In this document: positions 44,513 through 56,800 of the stretch, in pieces
Layout of the letters: each line of letters begins with the position of its first letter
Position numbering within the stretch: position 1 is the stretch's first letter
DNA from: Chrysemys picta bellii
Taxonomy: Eukaryota; Chordata; Testudines; Emydidae
Length of the DNA: 64,000 nucleotides
Assembly: GCF_011386835.1 (NCBI RefSeq)
Contig: NC_088796.1
Location: 82,605,468 to 82,669,467, forward strand
Reading direction: 5' to 3'
The notes under the pieces: model-generated
What the model was told of the DNA's origin: nothing
Databases searched by the model: none
What the model saw: only the letters and a program-made list of their open reading frames with translations
Made by a program: the position numbers and the translations under genes

Positions 44513-45400
44513 ACCATGCTGGATCATTGATTCAGTACCAACTCAATGGAGAGAGCTACCAAATTTTCATATTATTGTAAGTAACTGGTGGTTTTTTGTT
44601 TTTTGTTTTTGATTTACATCGTCCATCTAAATACCAAATAGGCCTTACTCTGTTTGGCTTATAAGCGCTATTTAATTTTTACCCTGAGGTGGTTGTTATG
44701 GCTGTAGGCAGTGGGTAATATCCAGTTATTTTGTTTGGAGATAGCTTTCACATTCCTCAATTATTTTTTAATTTATTCTTTGACTATGACTTCCCAGATA
44801 AAAAGGCCACACATTTGGTTATTTTCATTTACTTTCCCTGAACAATAGCCTAAGCAAATAGTTGCTTCTAGAGAACTTCCTGAAAGGCACATTTTTATTT
44901 TCCCTTAATTTCCGTCTATCATCCCTGTTTCTTTAAGGATTTCCCAAGTGTCACCTCCAAACTTAAGTCCTTGCTCAGACTTTGGAAAAAATCACTCATC
45001 CTCTGAAGTCTTCTTTTCCTAATCTTCTACGTCCTTCACGCATAGAAAGAGATACTATGCCAAATTAATGCCATAAATTCTTATTTGTACTGGCCAGCAG
45101 AACTTGGTCCCTTAGCCCCCAAGAATTCACAGCCATGTAAATTGCCCTGACACCTGCTTTACCAGCCATTGACCACCACTTCTCAATTTATGAAACTGAC
45201 TGGCGCAGCCTCAAAAGTAGGCAGAGCCAACCTGGGTAGGGTCAGATTCAGCCTGGCCAGGTGATGCCCTAATTTAGTGTTTCAGCCGGTGGGATTCTTT
45301 TGGGGCCCTGATTTGAAGGTTAAAAGTCCAGCTTCCATGATGATGGAACCTCCAGGAGAGGGTAGTGGCAGTACTGGTGGTGTTTTGTGGATTATTGTTT
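44513..45400. other. No gene recognised
   Basis: No coding frame or repeat identified. Confidence 0.45.
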
Positions 45401-45404
45401 GTAA

Positions 45405-45895
45405 ATATCTTTGACAATATTTTTGAGTGCCTATAGTGTGCTTGATACTAAAGAAACAAAAATAAATGGTCTCTGTTTCAAGGAATGTGCTGTCTTAACC
45501 TGATGGTACAGTAGTTTCAGACAAATAAAATAATGTTAATAACATTCAGTCTTGAAACAATGAAGATAATCCTTGTGGGATTATTGCTGAAAGACTCTGT
45601 AAAAGTGGTTTTTCTTTTCTTTTCTTTTTGAAAGGAGTGATTTGAATGAAGAGAGCTGCAGCATGGAAAGGAAGAGAGTTCCAAACATAAGAAACCACAA
45701 AAACAGGAGTGGGAGAAGAAGGCAGTAAAGGGGTATGCAAAATGGATTTGATAGCATAGGCAGTAGAAGGAGAACTAAGAGGTAATACCCACCGAGATTG
45801 GGTGTTGATGAAGTGCCTTGAAGGAGGAGGCAAGAGGAAGCCAGTGAAAGAATGTGAAGAAGGGAGTTACATGGTCAGAGCAGTACTAGAATAGA
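45405..45895. mobile_element. Candidate ancient LINE-like remnant
   Basis: AAGAGGAAGCCAGTGAAAGA and GGGAGTTACATGGTCAGAGC resemble the 3' part of an old dispersed LINE family, perhaps the same as at 38,046. A (TTTTC)n run lies at about 45,612-45,630. The 95-codon minus frame at 45546-45833 is unsupported. Confidence 0.4.
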
Positions 45896-46540
45896 CGAAT
45901 ACCAATTAAATTATGCTTTTTGAGACTCTAACTACACTCATTCTGCCTGAAACGTAACCATTGTACTCTACATCCTTCATCTTGGCTGTAGTACATCTAC
46001 TGATGCTACTTTTATAATACATAGTGTAACTGTGGAGGCAGTGACCCAGACCTGAGGGCTTACTTTCCTTTGCCCAGAAATGATCTATCTGGATGATTAA
46101 AAGCTGTTAAGATTCAGAGATCTGTTCCAATCAGCTGGAAGATTGTAGGTTTTTAGAACAAAGGTATTTGTATGGAAAGTGGGTGAGGTATGAGAAATGA
46201 TCCATAAGTTTTAATAAAGGACATAGAATATCTCTCAAAGAGAGGGATGTAAAATCGGTTCCAGGTCAAGACCTTGAAATGAATTTTAATGTACAATTAA
46301 ACCCATCAAAGTGAATTCTGTAATAGTCGTGCTATAAATCTGTTGCCTCCCCCCCGCCTCCTCCCTTGCACCCTCCAGTCTCTCTCATTGGGAAATAACA
46401 CAATTTTGGTATAATTACCAATGCTAAGAAAATAAATAAAATATTAAACACTATAATACATTATCCTATCAGAATGTTGTTTATCTAGTTTGGGGCTCTG
46501 TGAAGAACATGGGAATAATATGCATTAATTTCTATTTTCA
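45896..46540. other. No gene recognised
   Basis: Nothing identifiable; a C-run lies near 46,350. Confidence 0.45.
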
Positions 46541-46751
46541 GGTTTCAGAGTAGCAGCCGTGTTAGTCTGTATCCGCAAAAAGAACAGGAGTACTTGTGGC
46601 ACCTTAGAGACTAACAAATTTATTAGAGCATAAGCTTTCGTGGACTACAGCCCACTGTATGCATCTGAAGAAGTGGGCTGTAGTCCACGAAAGCTTATGC
46701 TCTAATAAATTTGTTAGTCTCTAAGGTGCCGCAAGTACTCCTGTTCTTTTT
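46541..46751. mobile_element. Two Penelope-like 3' tails in inverted orientation
   Basis: The arm 46,577-46,656 begins AAAAAGAACAGGAGTACTTG and ends TGGACTACAGCCCACT. The arm 46,672-46,751 is its reverse complement over 80 bases with one visible mismatch (TGTGGC against TGCGGC). Only 15 bases separate the arms. The left arm continues outward with the terminal GTGTTAGTCTGTATCC (complement of the 26,440-26,460 tail). Penelope-like insertions are known for inverted partial copies. Confidence 0.9.
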
Positions 46752-47644
46752 ATTAATTTCTATTAATGTTAAATATGTATCGGTGGGTTTGGTGCTTATA
46801 TTGTGCTGGCTAAAAACATGACTAATGGCTAAACTCTGCAGGGGGGCATTGCTTTTATCAGCTGATCACAGTTCCAGAGAGGTGGAACATGGTTGGTAAA
46901 CAGGGGGTGCTGTAGCCTGGGGTGATCCAGTCTAAAGTGGAGTGAATTGCAGGGTTCCACTCTTTCTGTGGGCACTTTTTCAAGTGCGGGTGTAGGCCTG
47001 TTACTTAAGAGTACCTACAGAAGAATGAAGAAGATCATAGATACTGCTCACCCCTGAACCATAACAGGCTCATATCTGACACTACCCTGGCTCACCAGCT
47101 CTCTCATTATTGCTCAATGTTAAGGGGGGGAGGATTTTGCGCAGTGTGTTTCCAGCTGTAGATAGCTCAGTGCCTGTTCAGCAGAATTATAGAGCAAGGC
47201 TAATGTAGTCAGACTTGCTAGTAGGCTGAAACACATTGCTGAGTTCTTGGTTGTTTTCCAGCAGTAGCTTTGATTTACTGCTTCTTTTAATGTTGAATTA
47301 ATTTAAATTACTCTTTATATAAGAAATAACTAAGTATTGTCAGTTAACTAAGTAGACAGTGCTGTCCCTGCAGAGCTGAAATTATGTGCTTTGTCAAATT
47401 TCATTGTATTGTTTTTAATTAAAAAACGGAGTTATAAAGTTTGATAATGCCAATGAATGCAGCATTAAACTTCTCCATCCAAGATGTTTATTATCCATTT
47501 ACATAACAACATTGCTTACAGGATTTTTGTTATACTTTTTTCCCTTTCCTAATAAGACTCTAAAATTTGTTGTAAGGATGGGTAAGGAAATGTTTGTAGA
47601 TTCTAATGTCCCAAATCTTCCAGATCCAGAATTGTAGGATCTAA
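46752..47644. other. No gene recognised
   Basis: Nothing identifiable. Confidence 0.45.
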
Positions 47645-47969
47645 GGCCTGGTCTATGTTAAAGTTAGGTTGACTTAACATTTTCTATATAACTCTGCATG
47701 GGTCCACATCTTAATTTGCCTTTCACTGACCTAAGTTCCCTGTTTCATTGATGTAATAACACGACCTCCTGAGATGACACAGAGCTAAAGTTGACCTTCT
47801 GTTGACGTAGTGCAAGTGTAGACACAGCATTACCTGTGTTGACCCTAACTGTTCTCCAGGAGCTGTCCCACAATGCCCCTGTCCCTGCAAAAGTTGTCAC
47901 TCAGGTCACAATTTTGAACTCCATTGCCCAGGGGTCACCGATACCTTAAGTCTGCCTACACCTTAAATC

Positions 47970-48440
47970 CTCCAGCTTGTTTTTGAAATGTTTTTTCCTG
48001 ATTGTCCACCATTGCGAGCATCCAACTATGCCAGATCCACACAGACAGAGAGCTAGTAGATGTGCTCTTGCCTGGAGCAGGAAAGAAGTCACGGATCTCC
48101 TTTGCCTGTGGGGAAAAGTGGCTGTGCAAGACCAGCTAAGGTGCACCCAAAGAAATATAGACAACTACTTGCAGATTGTGCAGGTGATGCTAAATCTGGG
48201 GCATGACAGGGATGAGCAGCAATTCTCGGTGAAAGCCAAGAAACTTTAGCAGGCCCATCAGAAGGCAAGGGAGAGCAGCAACAAATCTGGAGCTGTCCCC
48301 TGCAGACCTGCTGCTTCCGTTGCCTTACTTGGCAGGGACCGCATCAGCACTGTGACTCTGTCTGTGGACACTTGGTGAGAGCTGGATGCTGAAACAGCTA
48401 CAGTGTCTGGGGCAGGTGACGGGTGGAGACAGAGGGGCAT
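47970..48440 (+). pseudogene. Myb/SANT-like exon 1 remnant (H3)
   Basis: The frame encodes ALAWSRKEVTDLLCLWGKVA, VQDQLRCTQRNIDNYLQIVQ and GHDRDEQQFSVKAKKL, a stop, then QAHQKARESSNKSGA. It aligns with H2's PAWTDREVLDLIAVWGDESV and RGYSRDATQCRVKIKELRQG. This is a trihelix-type Myb/SANT domain with the first-helix Trp and the LWG motif. The stop at about 48,250 replaces the Arg of KELRQ. Confidence 0.8.
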
Positions 48441-48964
48441 GCAAACCATGCAGTGAACCAGGAGGTATTCAAAACTCAGTTGGAGTCAAGCCAGTCCTGC
48501 CAGGCAAGCACAGATGAGGAGGGGAAGGGAGCTGAGGTAATTGTGTGGATACATTATTCCTTATAATAATTTCCCTCTTTTTGTTGCCTGATACCTCCCG
48601 TCCCTCCCTCCCTTCTTCCCTATTTAAAATGGTGACCATCCCATCCATATGTTTAGAGAACAAAAGTGTCAACTTTTGATTCCTCATTTTACTTGTAAAA
48701 CCACCCCCTGGAATATAATTAAAGTTAATGCTTTGGAGTGCTTATGCAGTTGCCACTTCAATCAACTAATATATGTTAGAAAATAAATTTAAAAAAATTA
48801 GTGTGGCCAGCCTAATTACACAGTCCTCATCAGAGCATTGCCCTGTGATCTGGTAGAGGTTAGAAGAAAAAAGTAAAAGAGGAGCTTGCTTTTCCTTTCT
48901 TTGGCTTGTTGGACTGGGTGGGGCAGAGGGAAAGGAGTCCACAGTTCTACCCCAAGCGGAGTAC

Positions 48965-49240
48965 TTAGTTTATCTGAATAGGGACATCCCTTTTATCCTC
49001 TTGAACAATCTCAGTGAAATTTTCATGGAGGTACTATTCAGTTGTATCCCGAACATTTCTAGGGATGGCTGCTTTATGTCTTCCCCCATGATAGGAGACA
49101 TTCCCATGCCCCTGCTGTGATTTCCACAGGCACCACTACAGTAAATCGGCAGCAGCATATAGGCCTGGGCAGGATCAGGATGCAAGTAACAGCTGTGTTC
49201 TGTGGGCCTCTGTCACCCTCATGAGTGAGAGATCAGCCAA
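48965..49240 (-). pseudogene. Harbinger ORF3 remnant (H3)
   Basis: Read from 49,240 on -, the frame gives LADLSLMRVTEAHRTQLLLA, then after a stop SCPGLYAA, then after a stop GHGNVSYHGGRHKAAIPRN and, after a third stop, YLHENFTEIVQED, ending at TAA 48,965-48,967. This aligns with ORF3 of H1 and H2 (SDITLMR; PGPYAA; VSYHGG.NKAALPRN; YLQE.F.EMS.ED). The start codon has become TTG. The sequence before it (TTTTCACAGGCAG) keeps an acceptor-like AG. Position, antisense orientation and order within the Myb-gene intron are the same as in the other copies. Confidence 0.72.
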
Positions 49241-49520
49241 ATCACACTGCCTGTGAAAATATTGGCAATATTTACTGTACTTTCCCTATACTCAGAGGCA
49301 TCCAGCTTCTAAGCCTCTCATGCAACAGTCCCCACCCCTGCCTCGTCCCAGCTAGTACATGCTCACCATGGCTTGAGTTGCAAAGCGGTTGTATAATGAG
49401 GTGCTCCAAAACTAAAGTTACAATTAGTATTTTTTATTAAAGGTCTTATGGGAATAATGTAAGGGAGTTTGGGGACTTATCTTTCCATTGTGATTGTAAA
49501 TCTAATGATGTTTTGGAGGA

Positions 49521-49826
49521 GTGGGGGGAGAACAGTTGCTGGAGGAGAGGGAAAAGGACAGAGAGGTGCATGGGACGTGCACCAGGATATTATGGCTCAG
49601 GAAACAAACACAGATGTTGGAGAATATGTTTGAACTGAATGCCCAAAGACCTCATGCACAGCAGACTTTCCAACCCATGGAAAACTCATGGTTGCTGCCT
49701 CTTATAACTCCCTCCCCCCCACTTCCTCTCCAGCATAAGAGGTGGCAGCATGGCATGAACTCTTACTTCTGTCACTCCACATCAAGGGAAAACAAGGAGA
49801 ACCTTGACTATACCTACACTCACTGA
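49521..49826 (+). pseudogene. Myb/SANT-like last exon remnant (H3)
   Basis: The frame encodes RKQTQMLENMFELNAQRPHA and a Pro-rich tail ending ENKENLDYTYTH. It corresponds to the REQTDMLRHLVELQERQ segment of H1 (4548-4988). The basic and charged part before it is lost or damaged. Confidence 0.65.
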
Positions 49827-50209
49827 CCTGCAATAACTGCAGGGTGAGCCTCCAAGTAAAGTGCACTAGTTTTTATCGTGAATAAAACTGTGTTTTAATA
49901 TGTAAGCATGTATGTTATTGTTTACGTGTTTTTTATAAGTTTGGGTTACCTTCTTACAGCACTACTAAAATATTTTAAAATGTTTATTTTCACTTTGTTT
50001 CCTGTTTATTTGCACAGAATAAAGTTTTATTTTGTGAAACTCAGAGTATATTTATAGGTTTGAAGCAAGCATGCATGCCACATTATAAAATCCATAATGG
50101 GAGTCAGTAACCCACTCATATTTAAAGTCTTTGCACATGAAGGCAACAAGTTCAAAAGCATGGCACAATAATCCGATGTCTGACTGCTAAAATATTATTT
50201 TAAGGCCTC

Positions 50210-51015
50210 CCTCTGCTGTATGTACCTCCACAGTTCTCTCTTCTAATAGCCCTTGTGTGTGGCTGTTCAAATTCAGCAGATAGCCAGTCCACCTTACCCT
50301 TCGATCTTACAGTAGTCTTTCCCCCTTCACCTCACAAATATTATATAATACACAACATGCAGCAAAAACGATAGGAATGTTTGCCTTGCGGAGATCCAAC
50401 TTAATCTCTAAAGATCACCAATGATATTTTAATCTACCAAAAGCATATTCAACAGTCATCTTGCACCTGCTCAGCTGGTAGTTGAATCTTTCTTTAGTTC
50501 TGTTGAGGTGGCAAGTGTACAGTTTCCTGAGCGGGGGGGGGGCAAGGCATAAGCTGGGTCCCCCAGAATCAGTTGACATTTCAACGTCGTCAATGAGAAT
50601 GTGCCAGCCAGGGAAGAATGTTCCTGCTTACATCTTTTAGAAAAAGTCCCATGTTCTTAAAGATGCAAGCAGCATGCACCTTTCCTGACATGGAGTGCTG
50701 GAACAATTTGTATAATGGGGCTGCTGAGAACCATGGAACCAAACTGTAAACCTTCCATATCATGGAAACCACTTCAAGCCAGGGGATATTGCTGCACACC
50801 CAGCACCTATAGTTCCAGCACCTGTGTCCCTGACCAGCCCACATTGATGTCCGTGAAGCATGTCTGGTGATCCACTAGCACTTGCATAACCATGGAAAAG
50901 TACCCTTTTGTGTTATGTATTCACTAGCAAGACTGGATGGTGTCAGAATAGGGATAAGTGTTCCTGCTATTGCCCTACCACAGTTCAGGTACCCCACTAT
51001 CATGTGACCCAGATA
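50210..51015 (-). pseudogene. Harbinger transposase remnant (H3)
   Basis: Pieces on - are CKMTVEYAFGRLKYHW (catalytic Glu), NIPIVFAACCVLYNICEVKG and, further upstream, a damaged NCGRAIAG region with Asp lost. They correspond to CRMVVECAFGRLKGCW and NLPIVISACCVLHNLCESK in H1. Several stops and frameshifts are present and the N-terminal third is missing. The 84-codon frame at 50590-50844 is a shadow of this. Confidence 0.75.
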
Positions 51016-51788
51016 TGGGCTGTCATGCAAGGTAGCCTGAACAGGAGTCAGGGATAGAGGTTAGAACAAAAATAGAAAGCTAGGAATCGGAGCCCAGGGT
51101 TAGTGAATATGGATGCACGTCGGGTTCTTGTTGCAGTCTATACGTGTCAGCCAGGTTAAATGAATATGTTCAGTATTTGTAGCTAGAGGGTCTTCTTTAA
51201 ACATCCATCTTAATTCCATCAATTCCTTGATTTTCTATTTTGATTAATTCATTCTCATACATGACCTATATGAATGTTTCTACATTGGTATAGAAGACAC
51301 TCATATGTAACATTAAAAGCTGCTAATAAAATCGGTATTCTTCCATCGATGATGGAAATTTGTAGAAGAGAAGGAAAAACACTGTATCTTGAGGACATCC
51401 TCTTTCACTAGTAGCTTCTGATGCATAGAGGAGAAACCTAACTGGGTAATAGTTTGTCTGATATTCTCTCAGCTAGAAACAATCTACAGTATCTACCTTC
51501 TTCATCAAACAGCAAGGCTTCTCTCTACCATTTACAGAGAAAATAAAAACTGTGCACATGCATACTCTTACTCATTACAAGTTATTTGCCTGGGCATGCT
51601 TTTGGATGCACAGAGTTCTCTTTGTGTATTTGGCAAGAACTTAAATTAAAAAATAAGATATTAACATCTTGCAGGAATAGCCTTTCTTTTGTTTTTTAAA
51701 TGGTGAGATTTCTGACAGAGCCCTCTTTGAAAAGGTTATTTCGGTATTTGAGGAAGCTTTTTGATTCTGAGATAGAACATGCACTGTA
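51016..51788. other. No gene recognised
   Basis: Nothing identifiable between H3 and the solo LTR. Confidence 0.45.
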
Positions 51789-51793
51789 CTAGG

Positions 51794-52990
51794 TGTGACA
51801 GGTTGGATCACAGAAACCCCCTTAGGAGCTGTCACCTGATGTGCAAAGACTACTCCTGCTCCTGTTTTCCCTGCCAGCTCAGGACTCCAGCACCCTGTCT
51901 TGCTGGACCAGACACTCCCGTCTGCTCCAACACAGACCCAGGGTCTGAATCACTTGCCCCAAAGCTGCAAGTTTACCTGAAAACAGCTCACAGAAGTGTG
52001 CTTGTCCCTAGCACTTAGATGCCCAACTCCCAATGGGGTCTAAACCCAAATAAATCCGTTTTACCCTGTATAAAGCTTATACAGGGTAAACTCATAAATT
52101 GTTCGCCCTCTATAACACTGATAGAGAGAGATGCACAGCTGTTTGCTCCCCCAGGTATTAATACATACTCTGAGTAAATTACTAAGTAGAAAGTGACTTT
52201 ATTAAATACAGATAGTAGGATTAAAGTGGTTCCAAGTAGTAACAGACAGAACAAAGTAAGTCACCAAGCAAAATAAAATAAAATGCACAAATCTATGTCT
52301 AATCAAACTGAACACAGATAATCTCACCTTCAGAGATGCTTCAGTAAGTTTTTTCTCAGACTGGACAACTTCCAGGCCTGGGCACAATTCTTTCCCCTGG
52401 TCCAGCTCTTGGTCCAGCTCAGGTGATAGCTAGGGGATTCTTCATGATGGTTCCTCTCCTCCTCTGTTCTCTTCCACCCCTTTATATATCTTTTGCATAA
52501 GGTGGGAACCCTTTGTCCCTCTGGGTTTCCACCCCCCTCCCCACTCACAGGAAAAGCACCAGGTTAAAGATGGATTCCAGTTCAGGTGACACGATCACAT
52601 GTCACTGCAAGACTTCATTACCCACTTGCCAGCACACACATATACAGGAAGACTAACAGGTAAACACAGCCATCTGCAGACAATGGTCCTGGTGAATGGG
52701 AGTCATCAAGATTCCAAACCATCATTAATGGCCACACTTTACATAATTACAATAGGCCCTCAGAGTTATATTTTATATTTCTAGTTTTACATACAAGAGT
52801 GGTACATTTCTACAAATAGGATGATCACACTCAGTAGATTATAAGCTTTGTAATGATACCTTACAAGAGACCTTTTGCATGACGCATATCCCAGTTGCAT
52901 TATATTCACTTATCAAATCTTTATAAAACTATCCCAGTTACATTATATTCACTTATTATCATGTTTTGATAAAACCATATAGACTGCACA
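51794..52990. mobile_element. Solo LTR of an endogenous retrovirus-like element
   Basis: The 1197-bp element begins TGTGACAGGTTGGATCACAG and ends TGCACA. It is flanked by identical 5-bp repeats CTAGG (51,789-51,793 and 52,991-52,995). TG..CA termini with a 4-6 bp target duplication define an LTR; no internal region is present, so it arose by recombination between two LTRs. On - a TATATAAAGG box lies near 52,484-52,493 and AATAAA near 52,203-52,208, which would suit transcription toward lower coordinates; the orientation is not certain. It holds a perfect 12-bp inverted repeat at 52,061-52,089 and a 43-bp tandem duplication at 52,887-52,977. There is no coding capacity. Confidence 0.88.
52887..52977. 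repeat. Tandem duplication inside the solo LTR
   Basis: TATCCCAGTTGCATTATATT / TATCCCAGTTACATTATATT, each followed by CACTTAT and later ATAAAAC. The unit is about 43 bp; the second copy contains a small insertion. Confidence 0.8.
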
Positions 52991-52995
52991 CTAGG

Positions 52996-53633
52996 TTAAA
53001 TCATAAGGCCAAGGTGTGTTAGCTCAAGATATGCATATTATAGAGTTAAGAGGAAGAGCCCTCAAATTATCATAGTAAATATCTACTTTTTGAGATATAT
53101 TTGAATTATCTTTTCTTCTGTCATCTAGTGAAGCAAGAAGTTGAAACAGCCATCTTTATTAGCACATGGCAAGTTGTGAGTACAAATCGAAGTGCAGGTT
53201 TTTGCCTACTGTACAGTATCCAGGTGATCTGATTAACTTAGGTTCTGTTTTGGTATAGTTACCAGTAACTGAAGTTTCTTCAGTAATCCATGGAAACTCA
53301 CTCTTTGAGTTGTGTACCATCTTGTGCTTGGTGCTGCATATCTTGATCCTCTTGCCCTGTTGCATCTTTTGTAATCTGAGTTGCTCAGCAATAGAAATGT
53401 TTACAGCTCTTGACTCTTGATATAACTGTATCAGAGTCTATATGAATGCTAGTCTATGGATGTAATTTTCATAGGTATCAATACAGAAAAATGAAGATTG
53501 ACAAGATACTAGTGATTCCAAGTACAATAATGGGTAGTAAATAGGACTTATATGGGCATATATATATATCTTCTTCTACATTTTAAAAAATAAGTGGGAT
53601 CTCTGTGCAATTAGGCTTCTTTATTAACTAAAG
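52996..53633. other. No gene recognised
   Basis: Nothing identifiable; a short (AT)n run lies near 53,562. Confidence 0.45.
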
Positions 53634-53815
53634 ATATGTCTACCTTGAAATTAAAAACCCATGGCTGGCCCGTGTCATATCACAGGGTCCTAGCGCCTGA
53701 GCTCCAGCCTGAGTCTGGAAGTGTACACTGCAATGAAACAGCCTCGCAAGCCTGAGTCAACTGGCATGCGTCACCTGCGTTTTTTAATTGCAATATAGAT
53801 CTACCGAAAGGATGC
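53634..53815. mobile_element. MITE
   Basis: The left end ATATGTCTACCTTGAAATTA and the complement of the right end (TAGATCTATATTGCAATTAA) are inverted repeats, both followed by AAAA and a GCATGGCTGGC / GCATGCCAG-type block. Size about 180 bp, no coding capacity. Confidence 0.65.
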
Positions 53816-56800
53816 TAACTGTTTCCAGAAGTGTCAAGTCCACGCAGCATGACGTTAAAACTCTCAAGATATGTATCTCTTTTTAATGGAAAAGATATGA
53901 AGATTTGTGCTGTTTTTAAAAGGGGGAATAATTCTGCTCTAGAAGAGCAGTGAAATACCGGGACTCTCGCATTGTACCTGAGTAATGGATAATCTCAAAT
54001 CTGTTGGATGACAAATGAGATCCACTTCCATTTAGGCTTAAACAGTTTTTTAGCCTTTATTTTTGTTCATTTTAAGACAGTACTATGAATTACATAAACA
54101 TGCAAAAACAGATAATACAAGGAAGATAATTGAGCAAGTTACCTCTCCTGGGGACAGGGCAATTCTTTTTAAATCTCTGGTCTTTATGTTCTTCCCTCTG
54201 TCTTCTCCATTCTCCTACTGTCAATCACCTATTTTTATCCCTTGTTCTGTAACTTTGCACAGACTGTTTACTCAGTTACCTCATCTATGTACCTATCTAT
54301 TCTAAACCCCTAATTAAAAGACTCATGCATAAATCCCAGTAACCTAAATTAATACATTTTTGCTTATCCTGCTTAAAGTTACTTTTATCTGTCTACATAT
54401 ACCAGCTATTCTTTGTTGCTAACCTCACTGGCTTCATCCAGGTCTTACCTTATTGGTCTGGTTTTGTGGCCTTGTTTTTTTGCTGGTTAACTTGTCTTGG
54501 GGGGAACCTGAAGTTAACAATTGCTCCAGGACACTTTTTCACTCTGCTGTTTACATAGGACTAGGTTTTATAGCTAAGACACACAAACCGGCTTTCATGG
54601 TTTACACAATCCTGAAGCAGTTTCAGCTAAATTCTGAAATGCTACATCAGCAAAGACACATACAAAAGCAAAACTTCCTTTATACTTTTTTATAATAATA
54701 GTAAACTAAGAATATGTATAATTTCTCTAACATTATTTAGTATTTTTATTTGAGTAACATAATTTTTACACAGTTTTCTAACAGGTCTTTCTGACCTGGT
54801 GGCAGTGCAGTGACAATTAGCAATTATGAAAGGACTTCCAAACACCACCTTATAGTGACCATGGATATAACTTTTCCTGGTGGCAGTGACTGCAGCTCAG
54901 AATCTGAGTAAGTGTCACTCTTTAGTGACCGACTGAGCTTTATACCAGATTTTACAAGGTGAAGGTGGTACTGCAAACTCAGTTGACATTCCTCTTTAAG
55001 TTGGGGTTGATGTGTTGCCTTAAATTGTCTTGCCAATATTCTTCCCATCCTAAGCTCCTTTCCATAGTCTCGGTGTCAAATATTATTAGAGTTCTATTTG
55101 GAATGGACTAAGCCCTTAATATAAAGCTTTTTCTTCTTTTCAAGTTTTGTTTCTTTTAGCATCAGTTTGCTGAGCAATGCGGACTGTGTTAAATGGATAT
55201 CTGGTTGCACTTTGTATTGTTATGGCCTGGCTAACCTGAAAATATGTTTGCTGGATTTGTGGCAAGATTGCTACTATAGGTCTACTTCCGAGATGTTTGC
55301 ATCACAGACTTCTGCAAAATAGCTATATTGTCTTCTTTCTCTAGCATTTTAAGAGCATTCTTACTTGGATTGGGCCTCCAGGAGGGAATCTTTTTCAGAC
55401 TTTCATTCCAGACCTTGTTTTCAAGGTAAGGGAAGAAGAAACTAACCCTCCCGTTGTTGGCATTAGCCTTGTTATTGTACTAGTTGCAGCTCTATTCTGA
55501 TTTTTCTTTTGGGATATCCCTGACCTTCTTACTCTCCATGAAAGAGAATCCAGCATATTCTTTTTGTGAAGTTATATGCATTTTAGTGTTGTTAAGCCCT
55601 TATTAGGTTTGTAAATTTACCTTTCATTTTTTGATAACCAACATCTAATTCTTCACTGTGCATTGGCATTTGATATTGTCATTTTTGAGAATGAAGAAAA
55701 TGAATTAATGGTTAAAATTCTGTCTCTTGGGATATTTCAATTTTTCTGATTTCCTGTAAAAAGATTAAAAAGTATTTGTGTTTTTTTCAGGACATAATGC
55801 ATATTTCTGATTAAAGTGTTTCTAATATAAGGACCGTTTAAGTTGTTTTAACTGTCAGTGCTTGCCACTCACTAAAGTAGATTATATTTTGTCAGGCTAA
55901 AATCTCAGTTTAAGGTAACCTCTTATTGAGCTGTAGCTCCTGAGTGCATAGGCTTGTTTAATGAACATATTTAAGAGAAGCCTCTTCATGCAAGTAACCT
56001 TGAATGGTGGAATATGAATATTTAGACACAAACTAAATTACCTTAAAGCCAAAACCCTAGTGGTTATAGCAATTTTACATTAATTTAATATTTGGTTTTA
56101 AATCATCTCCAGTCTAGAGTCAAAACTCTTATGTAAATCTATGGCCTATTGAAAATATTTTGCTAATTGCAACCAGAAGATTTGCAGAGGTTGAAGTAGT
56201 GAAGTAGCACTAAAGAAGCAGCCTCTTCTACTGATCTTTCTTCACTGCAACTGTTGTGGGAATGAAGTTGCAGGGTGGAAGTTGCAGTTTTAAGCTATAT
56301 TTAAATATTAAGTGGTTACAAGCAGTCTTCAGTATGAAATAAATAATATATTGATAAACATGCCTTTTAACATTATTAATAAATACAATAACATTTGAAG
56401 AAAGTCATAATTTGACATTTTTACTGAATATTGTAATTTTTATCTCTTCCTTCTCATTCTCCCAGTGATAAGACCTCACTTTGTATAATTTACTGTGACA
56501 CATGACTAGCTCTACTTAATCATCTTTTGGGCAATCACTTAGTTATCTAGAAAGCACCATTGTTCCTTAGGCCTTCTTGATAAATATACTAGGAAAGATA
56601 TTAGAGAGGGAGATGTCTTTTGAACATGGTAATATTAGAAGTCTCTCCCTCTTCACTTGTGCCTCAGGCATACGTATGTAGTACATCTGTCACGGTTTCC
56701 TTATATCTTTAACCTCATAATGAATTGCAGCACTTTCTATATATCTATCAGTCTACAGTGCATGGCTCTCCAGTACTACATAGATCATTGACAGATGCAA

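Larger units (their letters stand above)
47645..51015. mobile_element. Old Harbinger transposon, copy H3 (decayed)
   Basis: Four coding remnants occur in the same order and orientation as in H1: Myb/SANT-like exon 1 on +, ORF3 on -, Myb-like last exon on +, transposase on -. The left edge reads AAGGCCTGGTCTATGTTAAA and, further in, GCAAGTGTAGACACAGC, terminal-type sequence of a different Harbinger subfamily. The right terminus is not visible and the transposase N-terminal part is missing, so the element is truncated at about 51,015. Confidence 0.8.

Noticed and set aside
48970..49185. 71-codon minus frame
   Set aside because: A different frame from the ORF3 remnant, which aligns with H1 and H2 in the neighbouring frame despite stops.
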